A stretch of 64,000 nt of DNA, taken from NCBI GenBank assembly GCA_046297835.1, contig JBKBHI010000001.1, positions 434,001 to 498,000 of the forward strand, in the 5' to 3' direction. Shown here piece after piece: positions 35,062 through 45,711 of the stretch (the stretch's first letter is position 1; each line of letters opens with the position of its first letter). This DNA is from CAMAVH01 sp046297835 (lineage in GTDB: Bacteria; Pseudomonadota; Alphaproteobacteria; SMXQ01). Made by a program: the position numbers and the translations under genes. The notes under the pieces are model-generated. The model was given only the letters and a program-made list of their open reading frames with translations. It searched no databases and was not told the origin of the DNA.

Positions 35062-36530
35062 CGGTTGTTGGCCCGGCGCAGCACTTCGGTCAGGAACGAG
35101 AGCTGCGCCGGCTTCTCGGAGCCGTCCATGTCGGTCAGGCGGATAGGATATTCGCCGCTGAAGCAGGCGTCGCAATATTGCGGCTTGGCGCTGTCGCGCC
35201 CCGGTTCGCCCATGGCGCGGTAAAGCCCGTCCATGGAGATGAAGGCCAGCGAATCGACGCCGATGAACTGCGCCATTTCGGCGATCGAATAGCGCGCCGC
35301 GAGCAGCTTGTCGCGCTCGGGCGTGTCGACGCCGTAGAAGCAGGGATTGGTCGTCGGCGGGCTGGCGATCCGCATATGCACTTCGGTCGCGCCAGCGGCG
35401 CGCATCATCTCGACGATCTTCTTCGACGTCGTGCCGCGCACGATCGAATCGTCGACCAGGATGATGCGCTTGCCCTGGATGTAGGCGCGGTTGGCGTTGT
35501 GCTTGAGCTTCACGCCGAGGTGGCGGATCTGGTCGGTCGGCTCGATGAAGGTGCGGCCGACGTAATGGTTGCGGATGATGCCGAGCTCGAACGGGATGCC
35601 CGATTCGTTGGCGTAGCCGATGGCCGCCGGCACGCCGGAGTCCGGTACCGGGATGATCATGTCGGCCGGCACGCCGCTTTCCTTGGCCAGCTCGACGCCG
35701 ATGCGCTTGCGCGCGTCGTAGACCGAGACGCCTTCCATCACCGAATCGGGGCGGGCGAAATAGATGTATTCGAAGATGCAGGGGCGCTTGGCGCTGGCGA
35801 CGAAGGGCTTGAGGCTCTGCACGCCCTTTTCGTCGATCACCACCATTTCGCCGGCTTCGATGTCGCGCACGTAGTCCGCGCCGATGATGTCGAGCGCGCA
35901 GGTCTCCGAGGCGAGGACATAGGCGTCGTCGAGCTTGCCGAGCACCAGCGGGCGCACGCCGAACGGGTCGCGCACGCCGATCAGCCCGTCCTTGTGCAGG
36001 CCGACGAGCGAATAGGCGCCCTCGACATGGCGCAGCGCGTCGATCATGCGTTCGACGACGCTTTCGTAGCGGCTCACCGCCATCAGATGGATGATGACTT
36101 CGGTGTCGGTGGTCGATTGGAACAAGCTGCCTTTGCGCACGAGCTCCTGGCGCAGCGTCACGGCGTTGGTCAGGTTGCCGTTGTGGCCGATGGCGAAGCC
36201 GCCGTACTGGAAATCGGCGAACAACGGCTGGATGTTGCGCTCGACCGTCTCGCCGCTCGTCGAATAGCGATTGTGGCCGATGGCCGCGCGGCCGGGCAGG
36301 CGGCGCATCGTCGTTTCGCTGGAGAAGATGTCGCCGACATGGCCGAGGCCGCGGTGGCTGTTGAAACGCGCGCCGTCGTAGACGACCATGCCGGTCGCTT
36401 CCTGGCCGCGATGCTGCAAGGCGTGCAGGCCGAGCGCGGTCAGCGCCGCCGCGTCGTCATGGCCGTAGACGCCGAAGATGGCGCATTCTTCATGCAGATG
36501 ATCGTCGTCGAACGGGTTGGTGGTCAACAT
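35058..36530 (-). CDS. purF: amidophosphoribosyltransferase
   Basis: This 490-residue enzyme makes phosphoribosylamine from PRPP and glutamine, the first committed step of purine synthesis. An N-terminal propeptide of 15 residues precedes the catalytic Cys16 (EECAIFGV), and the PRPP loop is IILVDDSIVRGTTS at about 355-368. It lies downstream of cvpA, as in many bacteria. Confidence 0.97.
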   Translation of the reverse strand: MLTTNPFDDDHLHEECAIFGVYGHDDAAALTALGLHALQHRGQEATGMVVYDGARFNSHRGLGHVGDIFSSETTMRRLPGRAAIGHNRYSTSGETVERNIQPLFADFQYGGFAIGHNGNLTNAVTLRQELVRKGSLFQSTTDTEVIIHLMAVSRYESVVERMIDALRHVEGAYSLVGLHKDGLIGVRDPFGVRPLVLGKLDDAYVLASETCALDIIGADYVRDIEAGEMVVIDEKGVQSLKPFVASAKRPCIFEYIYFARPDSVMEGVSVYDARKRIGVELAKESGVPADMIIPVPDSGVPAAIGYANESGIPFELGIIRNHYVGRTFIEPTDQIRHLGVKLKHNANRAYIQGKRIILVDDSIVRGTTSKKIVEMMRAAGATEVHMRIASPPTTNPCFYGVDTPERDKLLAARYSIAEMAQFIGVDSLAFISMDGLYRAMGEPGRDSAKPQYCDACFSGEYPIRLTDMDGSEKPAQLSFLTEVLRRANNR

Positions 36531-36533
36531 GGG

Positions 36534-37181
36534 TTACTGCGTTCCTTCGATCAGGCGGTCCATTTCGCGGCGCTCGTCCGGCTTGTAGCCTGCGCCCTGA
36601 TTCGGCGCGGCGGCGGGCGGCGCGGCGGAGCGGGGGGCGGTGGCGTTGCGCTCGACGGGGCGTTCGCTGCCGGGGCGCTGGCTGTTGTTGCGGATGTTGG
36701 CCGGGGCGAGCGAATAGAGGAGGTCGGCGCCGCGCTCCATCAGCGGCACGGTGCGCGCCGTCTGGATCCAGGCGGGCTGCTCGCGCGCCGGCACCATGAA
36801 GCTCAAAGCGAGGTAGGCGATGGAGACCAGCACCGCGCCGCGCGCCAGGCCGAAGACGAAGCCGAGCGTGCGGTCGACCGAGCCGGCGGCGGTGCCGCGC
36901 ACCGTTCCGGCGATCGCGCCGGCGAGCAGCGACAGGACGAACAGCACGACCAGGAAGATGCTCGCGCCGGTGACGATGTTGGCGATGATCGGCTCGCCGA
37001 TCAGGCGCAGCGCGTAGGGATTGACATAGTCGTAGCCGTAGAACGTGGCGAAGGCCGCGCCGACCCAGGAGAAGATCGCCAGCACTTCGCGCACCAGGCC
37101 GCGCGCCAGGGCGAAGACGCCGGACAAGAGCACCACGGCGATGACGATCAGATCGACGAGATTGAAGCCGAGAACCTGCAT
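36534..37181 (-). CDS. cvpA: CvpA family membrane protein
   Basis: This 215-residue protein has four predicted membrane helices and the family motif NLVDLIVIAVVLLSGVFALARGLVRE at the N-terminus. The C-terminal half is a disordered, proline- and alanine-rich tail. CvpA is linked to envelope stability and biofilm in other species. It is three bases upstream of purF. Confidence 0.9.
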   Translation of the reverse strand: MQVLGFNLVDLIVIAVVLLSGVFALARGLVREVLAIFSWVGAAFATFYGYDYVNPYALRLIGEPIIANIVTGASIFLVVLFVLSLLAGAIAGTVRGTAAGSVDRTLGFVFGLARGAVLVSIAYLALSFMVPAREQPAWIQTARTVPLMERGADLLYSLAPANIRNNSQRPGSERPVERNATAPRSAAPPAAAPNQGAGYKPDERREMDRLIEGTQ

Positions 37182-37195
37182 GGGTTAGCGCATCC

Positions 37196-38695
<1,500 letters not shown>

Positions 38696-39508
38696 CTAGC
38701 GCTTGGCTCCGGGGAGCGGGTCGCCAATCGCGCCGACCTCGACCTTGATCGGCCCTTCGGCGCGGCCGTGGATGAACTGGTCGACGTAGGGATTGCCGGT
38801 GTAGTCGATATGCTTCACCGGGCCGGACCAGATGATCTTGCCGGCGTAGATCATGGCGATGCGGTGGGCGATCTTGCGCGCGCTGGCGAGGTCGTGCGTG
38901 ATCGACAGGGTGCTCGCGCCGAGCTGCTTCACGCAATCGACGATCAAATCGTTGATCACGTCGCTCATGATGGGGTCGAGGCCGGTGGTCGGCTCGTCGA
39001 AGAAGATGATGTCGGGCTCGGTGGCGATGGCGCGCGCCAGGCCGACGCGCTTCTGCATGCCGCCCGACAATTCCGCCGGCAGCAGCTCGCCGACTTCCGG
39101 GCCGAGGCCGACGGCGGCGAGCTTGCGGATGGCGATCTCCTTGGCCGCCAGGCGCTCCATGCCTTGCGCCTGGACCAGCCCGAAGGCGACGTTCTCCCAG
39201 ACCTTGAGGCTGTCGAACAGCGCGCCGCCCTGGAACAGCATGCCGAACTTGCGCATCACGCGCTCGCGCTCGCGCGCCGACATGCGCGTCACTTCCTCGC
39301 CGTCGATCTCGATCGAGCCGGCGTCGGGCTGGATGATGCCGAGGATGCATTTGAGCAGCACCGACTTGCCGGTGCCCGAGCCGCCGATGATGACCACCGA
39401 TTCGCCGGGCATCACGTCGAGATCGAGGCCGTCGAGCACGACCTTCGCCCCGAAGCGCTTCTTCAGGCCGCGCACCTTGATTTTCGGCGTGGTGAGGTTC
39501 GTGCTCAT
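38696..39508 (-). CDS. mlaF: lipid-asymmetry ABC transporter ATP-binding protein MlaF
   Basis: This 270-residue ATPase has Walker A GGSGTGKSV (about 39-47), signature LSGGMQKRV and Walker B IIFFDEPTTGLDP. MlaF with MlaE moves phospholipids between membranes. Only MlaE lies here; MlaB, MlaC and MlaD are not in the window. Its start overlaps the mlaE stop by four bases. Confidence 0.93.
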   Translation of the reverse strand: MSTNLTTPKIKVRGLKKRFGAKVVLDGLDLDVMPGESVVIIGGSGTGKSVLLKCILGIIQPDAGSIEIDGEEVTRMSARERERVMRKFGMLFQGGALFDSLKVWENVAFGLVQAQGMERLAAKEIAIRKLAAVGLGPEVGELLPAELSGGMQKRVGLARAIATEPDIIFFDEPTTGLDPIMSDVINDLIVDCVKQLGASTLSITHDLASARKIAHRIAMIYAGKIIWSGPVKHIDYTGNPYVDQFIHGRAEGPIKVEVGAIGDPLPGAKR

Positions 39509-40278
39509 CGCGAGAAGAACAGCTCGGTGATCATGTAGTTGAAGACCAGAATCAGGATCAGCGCCGAGACGACGGCGTTGATCGTCGCCGTGCCGACGCC
39601 CTGCGCGCCGCGCTGCGAGTTGTAGCCGTGATAGCAGCCCATCAGCGTGATGATGAAGCCGAACACCGCCGCTTTCACCAGGCCGGAGAAGACGTCGCGG
39701 AATTCGAGGAAGTCGAACGTGTTCTTCAGATAGGCGGCCGGATTGAAGCCGAGCTTGTTGACGCCGATCAGATAGCCGCCGAACACGCCGATGATGTCGG
39801 CGATCAGCACCAGCACGGGCATCATGGTGACGCCGGCCAGCAGGCGCGGCGCGACGAGATATTTATAGGGGTTGGTCGACAAGGTGGTCAGCGCGTCGAT
39901 CTGCTCGGTGACGCGCATGGTGCCGATCTCGGCGGCCATCGAGGCGCCGATGCGGCCGGCGACCATCAGCGCCGCCAGCACCGGGCCGAGTTCGCGGGTG
40001 ATCGAGATGACGACGACGGTGGCCACCGCGCTTTCCGCCGAGAAGCGGGCGAAGCCGGAGTAGCTCTGCAGCGCCAGCACCATGCCGGTGAAGATCGCGG
40101 TCAGGCCGACGACCGGCAGCGAGTAATAGCCGATGTCGATCATCTGGCGCAGGATCAGGCGCGGGTAATAGGGCGGGCGCACGCTATGGAACAGCGCCAA
40201 GCCGGTGAAGGTCGAGATGCGGCCGACCGCTTCGAGGAAGTTGATCAGCAGCCGGCCGATGGCGGCGAGGAAGTTCAT
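39505..40278 (-). CDS. mlaE: lipid-asymmetry ABC transporter permease MlaE
   Basis: This 257-residue integral membrane protein has about five helices and the MlaE motif ELGPVLAALMVAGRIGASMAAEIGTMRVTEQIDAL. Its stop overlaps the mlaF start and its start overlaps the alr stop, so these form one operon. Confidence 0.93.
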   Translation of the reverse strand: MNFLAAIGRLLINFLEAVGRISTFTGLALFHSVRPPYYPRLILRQMIDIGYYSLPVVGLTAIFTGMVLALQSYSGFARFSAESAVATVVVISITRELGPVLAALMVAGRIGASMAAEIGTMRVTEQIDALTTLSTNPYKYLVAPRLLAGVTMMPVLVLIADIIGVFGGYLIGVNKLGFNPAAYLKNTFDFLEFRDVFSGLVKAAVFGFIITLMGCYHGYNSQRGAQGVGTATINAVVSALILILVFNYMITELFFSR

Positions 40279-41456
40279 GCCTGCGCGCTTTCCGGAGCGG
40301 GGACGTAAATGCGGGCGAAGCGCCGGCCGAGACCGGTGAGGATTTCGTAGCCGATGGTGCCGGCTTCGACGGCCAGATCGTCGGGGCCGTGGCGCGGGCC
40401 CAGCAGATCGACGAGTGCGCCCGGCGCGGCGAGTGCGGCGGGAGCCTGGGAGACGTCGAGAGCGATCAGATCCATCGAGACTCGTCCCACGACAGGCACG
40501 CGCAAATCGCCGAGATAGGCGTGGCCGCGATTGGTCAGGCTTTGGCGATAGCCGTCGGCATAACCGACGCCGACGGTGGCGATCCGGGCCTTTCCCGTCA
40601 CGCGGTGCGCCGCACCATATCCAACGGTCATAGGGGTGTCAACGTCGCGGACTTGCAGGATTTTTCCTTGCAGGCGAACCGCTTGGCGCATCGGATTGGC
40701 GGCGGAAACCTGCGGTTTGAGGCCGTAGAGCGCCGCCCCCGGCCGGGCCAGATCGAAGTGGTAGCCGGGGCCGAGGAAGATGCCGGCGGAATTTGCGAGC
40801 GACGCCTTGGCCGCAGCCAGCGCCGGCACTTGCGCGCGCGCCGCCGTAAAGCGCGCGAGTTGGGCGGCGTTCATCGCATGGTCCGGCTCGTCGGCGCAGG
40901 CGAGATGGCTCATGACCAGCCGGATGTCGAGGCCGGCGAGCAGGCCGGGATCGGCGGCCAGCGCCGCGACCTCGCGCGGCTCCAGCCCGAGCCGGTTCAT
41001 GCCGCTGTCGATATGGATGTCGGCGGCGACGGGCAGGCCGCTGGCGCGCGCCCGCGCCGTCGCGGCGGCGATCTGGTCCAGACTGTTGAGCGCCGGGATC
41101 AGCCGGTGGCGCAACAGATCGGTCAGCGTCGCCTCGGTCGCGCCGGCGAAGACATGGATTTCCGCATCGGGCAGCAGCGCGCGCAACGCCACGCCTTCTT
41201 CCGGCAGGGCGACGAAGAAGGTGCGACAGCCGGCGGCGTGGAGCGCCGGGGCGACTTCGGCCATGCCGAGCCCGTAGGCGTCGGCTTTGACCACAGCGGC
41301 GCATGCCGCGCCTGGGACCACAGCGGCGCAAGCCGCGCCTTGGACCACCCCGGCGCAAGCCGCGCCCGCCGCGAGCTTGCCGGCGAGCAGCCGCCAATTG
41401 GCGACGATCGCGCCGAGATCGACGCGCAGGATGCCGCCCGCCAGATCAGTGGACAT
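40275..41456 (-). CDS. alr: alanine racemase
   Basis: This 393-residue PLP enzyme converts L- to D-alanine for peptidoglycan. The PLP lysine is Lys57 in VVKADAYGLG and the second base tyrosine is in TVGYGAAHR. Odd: a repeated GAACA..VV segment at about residues 31-56 just before the lysine, encoded by a 27-bp triple repeat (41289-41369), lengthens this strand region. It is between dnaB and mlaE. The frame is intact. Confidence 0.93.
   Translation of the reverse strand: MSTDLAGGILRVDLGAIVANWRLLAGKLAAGAACAGVVQGAACAAVVPGAACAAVVKADAYGLGMAEVAPALHAAGCRTFFVALPEEGVALRALLPDAEIHVFAGATEATLTDLLRHRLIPALNSLDQIAAATARARASGLPVAADIHIDSGMNRLGLEPREVAALAADPGLLAGLDIRLVMSHLACADEPDHAMNAAQLARFTAARAQVPALAAAKASLANSAGIFLGPGYHFDLARPGAALYGLKPQVSAANPMRQAVRLQGKILQVRDVDTPMTVGYGAAHRVTGKARIATVGVGYADGYRQSLTNRGHAYLGDLRVPVVGRVSMDLIALDVSQAPAALAAPGALVDLLGPRHGPDDLAVEAGTIGYEILTGLGRRFARIYVPAPESAQA
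41289..41369. repeat. 27-bp tandem repeat (3 copies) inside alr
   Basis: Three 27-base units (41289-41315, 41316-41342, 41343-41369), each starting GACCAC and centred on CGGCGCA.GCCGCGCC, are in the alr reading frame. The first two differ at three positions; the third diverges more at its ends. Confidence 0.9.
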
Positions 41457-42990
41457 CGGGGATGCGGTTGTCGGCGATCAGGTCGGAGAACTTGGTGAAG
41501 CGGCCCTCGAATTGCAGCCGCGCCGTGCCGATGGGGCCGTGGCGCTGCTTGCCGATGATGACTTCGGCGACGTTATGGACGTCGTCCATCTGCGTCTGCC
41601 ATTCGAGATGCTTGTCGGTGCCGGCGTCCGGCTCCTTGCGCGCCAAGTAATATTCGGCGCGGTAGATGAACATGACGACGTCGGCGTCCTGCTCGATGGA
41701 GCCCGATTCGCGAAGGTCGGCGAGCTGCGGGCGCGGCGGATCGCGCTGCTCGACGGCGCGCGACAGCTGCGACAGGGCGATCACCGGCAGGTTCAGCTCC
41801 TTCGCCAGCGCTTTCAGGCCGCGGGTGATTTCCGAGATTTCCTGCACGCGATTCTCCGAGCCGCGGCCGCCGGGGCCGGGCGAGCCGCGCAACAGCTGGA
41901 GATAGTCGACGACGATCAGCGACAGGTCGTGCTGGCGCTGCAAGCGGCGCGCGCGCGTGCGCAGCGCCGCGACCGAGAGCGCCGGCGTGTCGTCGATGAA
42001 GAAGGGGATCTGCGAGAGCTGGCGGCTCGCCTGCACCACCTTGTTGAAATCCTCGCTGGTCAGCTCGCCCTTGCGGATGCGGTCGGAATCGACCTCGGCC
42101 GCTTCGGCGAGCATGCGGGTGACGAGCTGTTCGGACGACATTTCAAGCGAGAAGAAGCCGACCACCGCGCCGTCGAGCGGCTTGACCTTGCCGTTCACCA
42201 CCTGGGTGCGGCCGTCGGCCATGGCTCGGTGGTAGGATTGCGCCGCGCTGAAGGCGATGTTGGTGGCGAGCGCGGTCTTGCCCATCGAGGGGCGCGCCGC
42301 GAGGATGATGAGATCGGACGGCTGCAGGCCGCCGAGCAATTTGTCGAGGTCGATCAGCCCGGTCGAGATGCCGGTGAGCGCGCCTTCGCGCTTGTAGGCG
42401 GCCTCGGCCATGTCGACGGCTTTGATCAGGATGTCCTTGAAGGAGCGAAAGCCGCTGTCCGACTGGCCGGTGGTGGCGAGATCGAACAGGCGCTGCTCGG
42501 CGACCTCGATCTGGCCGGTGGCGGTCTGCTCGGGATCGTGGTCGAAGGCCTCGTTCACCACCGTTTCGCCGATGTCGATGAGTTGGCGGCGCAGATGCAG
42601 GTCGAAAATCATGCGGCCGTAGTCGCCGGCGTTGATCACCGTGGTGGCCGAGGCGATCAGGCGCGCGAGATAGGACGCGCCGCCGATGGATTCCAGGTCG
42701 GCGTCCTGGTCGAACAGGTTTTTCAGCGTCGTGGCGTTGGCGACCTGGCCCTTTTCGATCAGCCGCGTGGCGGCGTCGAAGATGCGGCCGTGCGCCGGAT
42801 GGGCGAAATGCTCCGGGCGCAGGAATTCCGAGACGCGGCCGTAGGCGAGATTGTTGGTCAGGATCGCGCCGAGCAGGGCCTGTTCGGCCTCGTAATTGTG
42901 CGGCGGCTCGCGCAGCGCCGGGCCGTTCAAGGCGGGCACTTCGTCGCCCGCGCGCAGCGGCGTCACTTTGGGATTGGTCGTCTCGGCCAT
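41446..42990 (-). CDS. dnaB: replicative DNA helicase DnaB
   Basis: This 514-residue hexameric helicase unwinds DNA at the replication fork. The N-terminal domain (about 25-130) has PPHNYEAEQALLGAIL, and the RecA-like core has Walker A ARPSMGKTA at about 225 and DYLQLLRG. Start at ATG 42990 is preceded by a weak GGAG; an upstream TTG would add seven residues. It normally follows rplI, but here an insertion of about 8 kb separates them. Confidence 0.97.
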   Translation of the reverse strand: MAETTNPKVTPLRAGDEVPALNGPALREPPHNYEAEQALLGAILTNNLAYGRVSEFLRPEHFAHPAHGRIFDAATRLIEKGQVANATTLKNLFDQDADLESIGGASYLARLIASATTVINAGDYGRMIFDLHLRRQLIDIGETVVNEAFDHDPEQTATGQIEVAEQRLFDLATTGQSDSGFRSFKDILIKAVDMAEAAYKREGALTGISTGLIDLDKLLGGLQPSDLIILAARPSMGKTALATNIAFSAAQSYHRAMADGRTQVVNGKVKPLDGAVVGFFSLEMSSEQLVTRMLAEAAEVDSDRIRKGELTSEDFNKVVQASRQLSQIPFFIDDTPALSVAALRTRARRLQRQHDLSLIVVDYLQLLRGSPGPGGRGSENRVQEISEITRGLKALAKELNLPVIALSQLSRAVEQRDPPRPQLADLRESGSIEQDADVVMFIYRAEYYLARKEPDAGTDKHLEWQTQMDDVHNVAEVIIGKQRHGPIGTARLQFEGRFTKFSDLIADNRIPDVH

Positions 42991-43135
42991 GCGCCCCGGA
43001 ACTCCAGACAAACTCGATGATTGGGGGGCGAACCTAACGCAGCGCGCGGCTTTGGTTCACCCCTCCATCATAACGTCCCGCAGAAACTTATCCACAGTAT
43101 GTGAACTGTGGGAGTAGTTGCGGCAAAGCGCGCAG

Positions 43136-43522
43136 CTAGGGCCGCAAATGCGTGGAATCGGCGGGAATCTCCACGCGCGGCGGGGCGAACCGCACCAGCA
43201 CGTCGACGATGCGGCCGCACAGGTCGATCACCCAGGTTTCTTCCCAAAAATCTCCCAACGCGCTCCCCAACGGGATCCCAAGGCCCTCTCCGCGCGTCGT
43301 CCAACCGTTGAAGGCGGTTTCGGCGACGGACACGCGCCGGCAGGAGGGATCGCCGAGCTTGGCCGCGGCGGCGGCGAGCACGCGCGGGCGAATCTCGTCC
43401 TGCAGGGCGGGGCTGGCGCGGGTGGGCTGAACTTCCCGCAGCGGAGCTTGCTCCTGGGCGAGGGTGGGGCCGGCCAACAGCGCGACGGCGGCGGCGAGCG
43501 CCAAAAGCCGGCGCGGCCTCAC
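43136..43522 (-). CDS. hypothetical exported protein
   Basis: This 128-residue protein starts at a GTG overlapping the cfa stop. It has an N-terminal signal peptide (MRPRRLLALAAAVALLAGPTLAQ), predicting export. The mature part has two cysteines that could form a disulfide (SCRRVSV, IDLCGRI). No family was recognised. It shares an operon with cfa. Confidence 0.65.
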   Translation of the reverse strand: MRPRRLLALAAAVALLAGPTLAQEQAPLREVQPTRASPALQDEIRPRVLAAAAAKLGDPSCRRVSVAETAFNGWTTRGEGLGIPLGSALGDFWEETWVIDLCGRIVDVLVRFAPPRVEIPADSTHLRP

Positions 43523-44751
43523 TCGGCGGCCGAGCTCATCTTGGCGATCTGGGCGCGCTCCCAGTCGATCAGGTAGTCGCGCGTCAGCGGCACGGCGGTC
43601 TGTTCGCGCGCGAGCTGAATCTGGAACACCATCTGCTTCATGTTGCGGAAGGCCATCTCGCTGCCGACGAGATAGAACTCCCACATGCGGCAGAAGCGCT
43701 CGTCGTAGATGCGCGCGGCCTCGTCGCGGCGCGCCATGAAGTTCTTGTGCCAGTTGCGCAGCGTCTCGGCGTAATGCAGGCGCAGGATCTCGATGTCCGT
43801 CACCCACAGGCCGGCGCGCTCGATCACCGGCAGCACCTCCGACAGGGCCGGCACGTAGCCGCCGGGGAAGATGTATTTGCGGATCCACGGGTCGGTGACG
43901 CCCGGCCCGTCCATGCGGCCGATGGAATGGAGCAGCGCCACGCCGTCGGGCTTGAGCAGCTCGCGCATCTTCTTGAAGAAGGTCTTGAACTGCGGCAGGC
44001 CGACATGCTCGAACATGCCGACCGAGACGATGCGGTCGTATTGCGCCGCCTCGAACCGGTAATCCTGCAGCTTGAAGCGCACGCTGTCGGTCAGCCCGGC
44101 GCTGGCGGCGCGCTCGGCGGCGACCTTGGCCTGCTCGGTCGAGAGCGTGATGCCGGTGACGTCGGCGTTCGCCGCCTTGGCGAGATAGAGCGCCATGCCG
44201 CCCCAGCCGCAGCCGATGTCGAGGGTTTTCAGGCCCGGCCGGTCGAGCAGCAGCTTGGCGGCGATATGCGTCTTCTTGGCGAGCTGCGCCTCGTCCAGAC
44301 TGGTTTCGGGCGTCGGGAAATAGGCGCAGGAATATTGCCGGTCGCGGTCGAGGAACAGGTCGTAGAGCGCGCCGGAGAGATCGTAATGGTGCGCCACGTT
44401 CTGGCGCGAGCGGCTCGCCGGGTTGTATTGCTGGAACATGCGGAGCGCGAAGCCGGCGATGCGCGCGATGCGCTGCAGCGGCGAATCGTAGACGTTGTCG
44501 AAGCTGCGCGTGGCGATGTCGACGAACTCGCGCAAGCTGCCCTGCTCGATGGTCAGCGTGCCGTCCATATAGGCTTCGCCGCCGGCGAGCGACGGGTTGA
44601 GCGCGAGCTTCGCGTGCAGCGCCTTGTCGTGCAGGCGGATGGTGACATGCGGCGGCGCGCCGTCGCCGAAACGGTGCTGACGCCCGTCGGCGTCGATCAA
44701 GGTCAGCGAGCCGGACCGGATCATCCGGTCGAGCATTTTGGTCAGCAGCAT
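43519..44751 (-). CDS. cfa: cyclopropane-fatty-acyl-phospholipid synthase
   Basis: This 410-residue methyltransferase adds a methylene bridge to membrane fatty acids. It has the AdoMet motif DIGCGWGGMALYLA near residue 191, VSVGMFEHVG and the AYFPTPETSLDEAQ segment typical of the family. ATG 44751 is chosen over a TTG nine bases upstream. The gene is co-transcribed with the exported protein that follows. Confidence 0.93.
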   Translation of the reverse strand: MLLTKMLDRMIRSGSLTLIDADGRQHRFGDGAPPHVTIRLHDKALHAKLALNPSLAGGEAYMDGTLTIEQGSLREFVDIATRSFDNVYDSPLQRIARIAGFALRMFQQYNPASRSRQNVAHHYDLSGALYDLFLDRDRQYSCAYFPTPETSLDEAQLAKKTHIAAKLLLDRPGLKTLDIGCGWGGMALYLAKAANADVTGITLSTEQAKVAAERAASAGLTDSVRFKLQDYRFEAAQYDRIVSVGMFEHVGLPQFKTFFKKMRELLKPDGVALLHSIGRMDGPGVTDPWIRKYIFPGGYVPALSEVLPVIERAGLWVTDIEILRLHYAETLRNWHKNFMARRDEAARIYDERFCRMWEFYLVGSEMAFRNMKQMVFQIQLAREQTAVPLTRDYLIDWERAQIAKMSSAAE

Positions 44752-44951
44752 CGTCCCCAACCCGGCCTTCGCGCGCGCGGCGCGGCGGCCTTGCCGTTCA
44801 AGTCTGCATCGGCGGGCCTAGGTCCGCCGTCCTGTCATAATCCAAGCACGAAACGGGCCGGGAGAAAAAGGCCGTTTTTTCCATGGCCTTTGGCGGGAGT
44901 TTTGAGCCGGTCCAGTCTTTCTGGCGGTAAACCGCCAAGCCGCCTACAAAT

Positions 44952-45037
44952 CGTCACCCTCGGGCTTGACCCGAGGGTCCAGGGCCGGCGCTCAGGCGCT
45001 TGAGGGATGGATGCTCGGGTCAAGCCCGAGCATGACG
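44952..45037. repeat. REP-like palindromic repeat, subfamily B
   Basis: Arm 1 reads CGTCACCCTCGGGCTTGACC and ends CGAGGGTCCA; arm 2 reads TGGATGCTCGGGTCAAGC and ends CATGACG. They are mirror images, like the other copies. It is between cfa and sugE. Confidence 0.85.
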
Positions 45038-45053
45038 AAAGAGGGGCAGGCCC

Positions 45054-45392
45054 TCACGCGGCGACCTTCAGCCCGATAATTCCCGCGACGATCAACAGGA
45101 TAAAGAAGAGGCGCGCCGCGCCGGCCGGCTCGGCGAACAGGATCATGCCGGCGATGGCGACGCCGACCGCGCCGATGCCGGTCCAGACCGCGTAGGCCGT
45201 GCCGATGGGGATGTGGCGCAGCGCCAGCGACAGCAGGCCGACGCTGGCCGCCATGGCGGCGAGGGTGAGGGCGGAGGGGACGAGGCGCGTGAAGCCGTCG
45301 GTGTATTTGAGGCCCACGGCCCAGCCGATCTCGAGCAAGCCGGCGAGAACGAGCGTGCCCCAGGCGATGAGGACGGTGGAAGCGGGGGACAT
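45054..45392 (-). CDS. sugE: SugE/Gdx-type small multidrug resistance protein
   Basis: This 112-residue protein with four membrane helices has the SMR motif LEIGWAVGLKYTDGFTRL at about residues 20-37, with Glu21 the conserved transport residue. The Gdx/SugE branch exports guanidinium. No guanidine riboswitch is visible upstream; the region is only about 40 bases before a repeat. Start at ATG 45392. Confidence 0.85.
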   Translation of the reverse strand: MSPASTVLIAWGTLVLAGLLEIGWAVGLKYTDGFTRLVPSALTLAAMAASVGLLSLALRHIPIGTAYAVWTGIGAVGVAIAGMILFAEPAGAARLFFILLIVAGIIGLKVAA

Positions 45393-45433
45393 GGCGGCTC
45401 CTTGGGGGCGGCGTGGTTGGATATGGCCACCAA

Positions 45434-45467
45434 CGTCATGCCCGGGCTCGTTCCGGGCATCCAGGGC
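45434..45467. repeat. REP-like repeat, single arm, subfamily A
   Basis: One arm only: CGTCATGCCCGGGCTCG followed by TTCCGGGCATCCAGGGC. It is close to the left side of the restriction-modification genes. Confidence 0.75.
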
Positions 45468-45488
45468 TTTTTGGCCAGTACACTCATC

Positions 45489-45520
45489 CGTCACCCTCGG
45501 GCTTGACCCGAGGGTCCATG
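45489..45520. repeat. REP-like repeat, single arm, subfamily B
   Basis: One arm only: CGTCACCCTCGGGCTTGACC then CGAGGGTCCATG, nearly identical to the first arm at 44952 and 50773. It is the last repeat before the hsd genes. Confidence 0.75.
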
Positions 45521-45711
45521 TCTCAAGCGCTCGATGGCTGGCGATTTGGATACCATTCGGCCACAGGCGAATGACTTGCCGCTAGCGCCGCCGCGCGGCA
45601 CCATGCGGGACCGGGGAACATTCCACATCATCACAGCGGTGAATTACGGTCTGTGCCGACAGCGCGCTTTGCCGCGCCGGTCCGCATCGAGCCGATTAAG
45701 CAAGGCGGCGC

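Noticed and set aside
45393..45711. Guanidine riboswitch ahead of sugE
   Set aside because: The gene is on the minus strand and the space upstream contains only the repeat arms; no conserved motif was seen.
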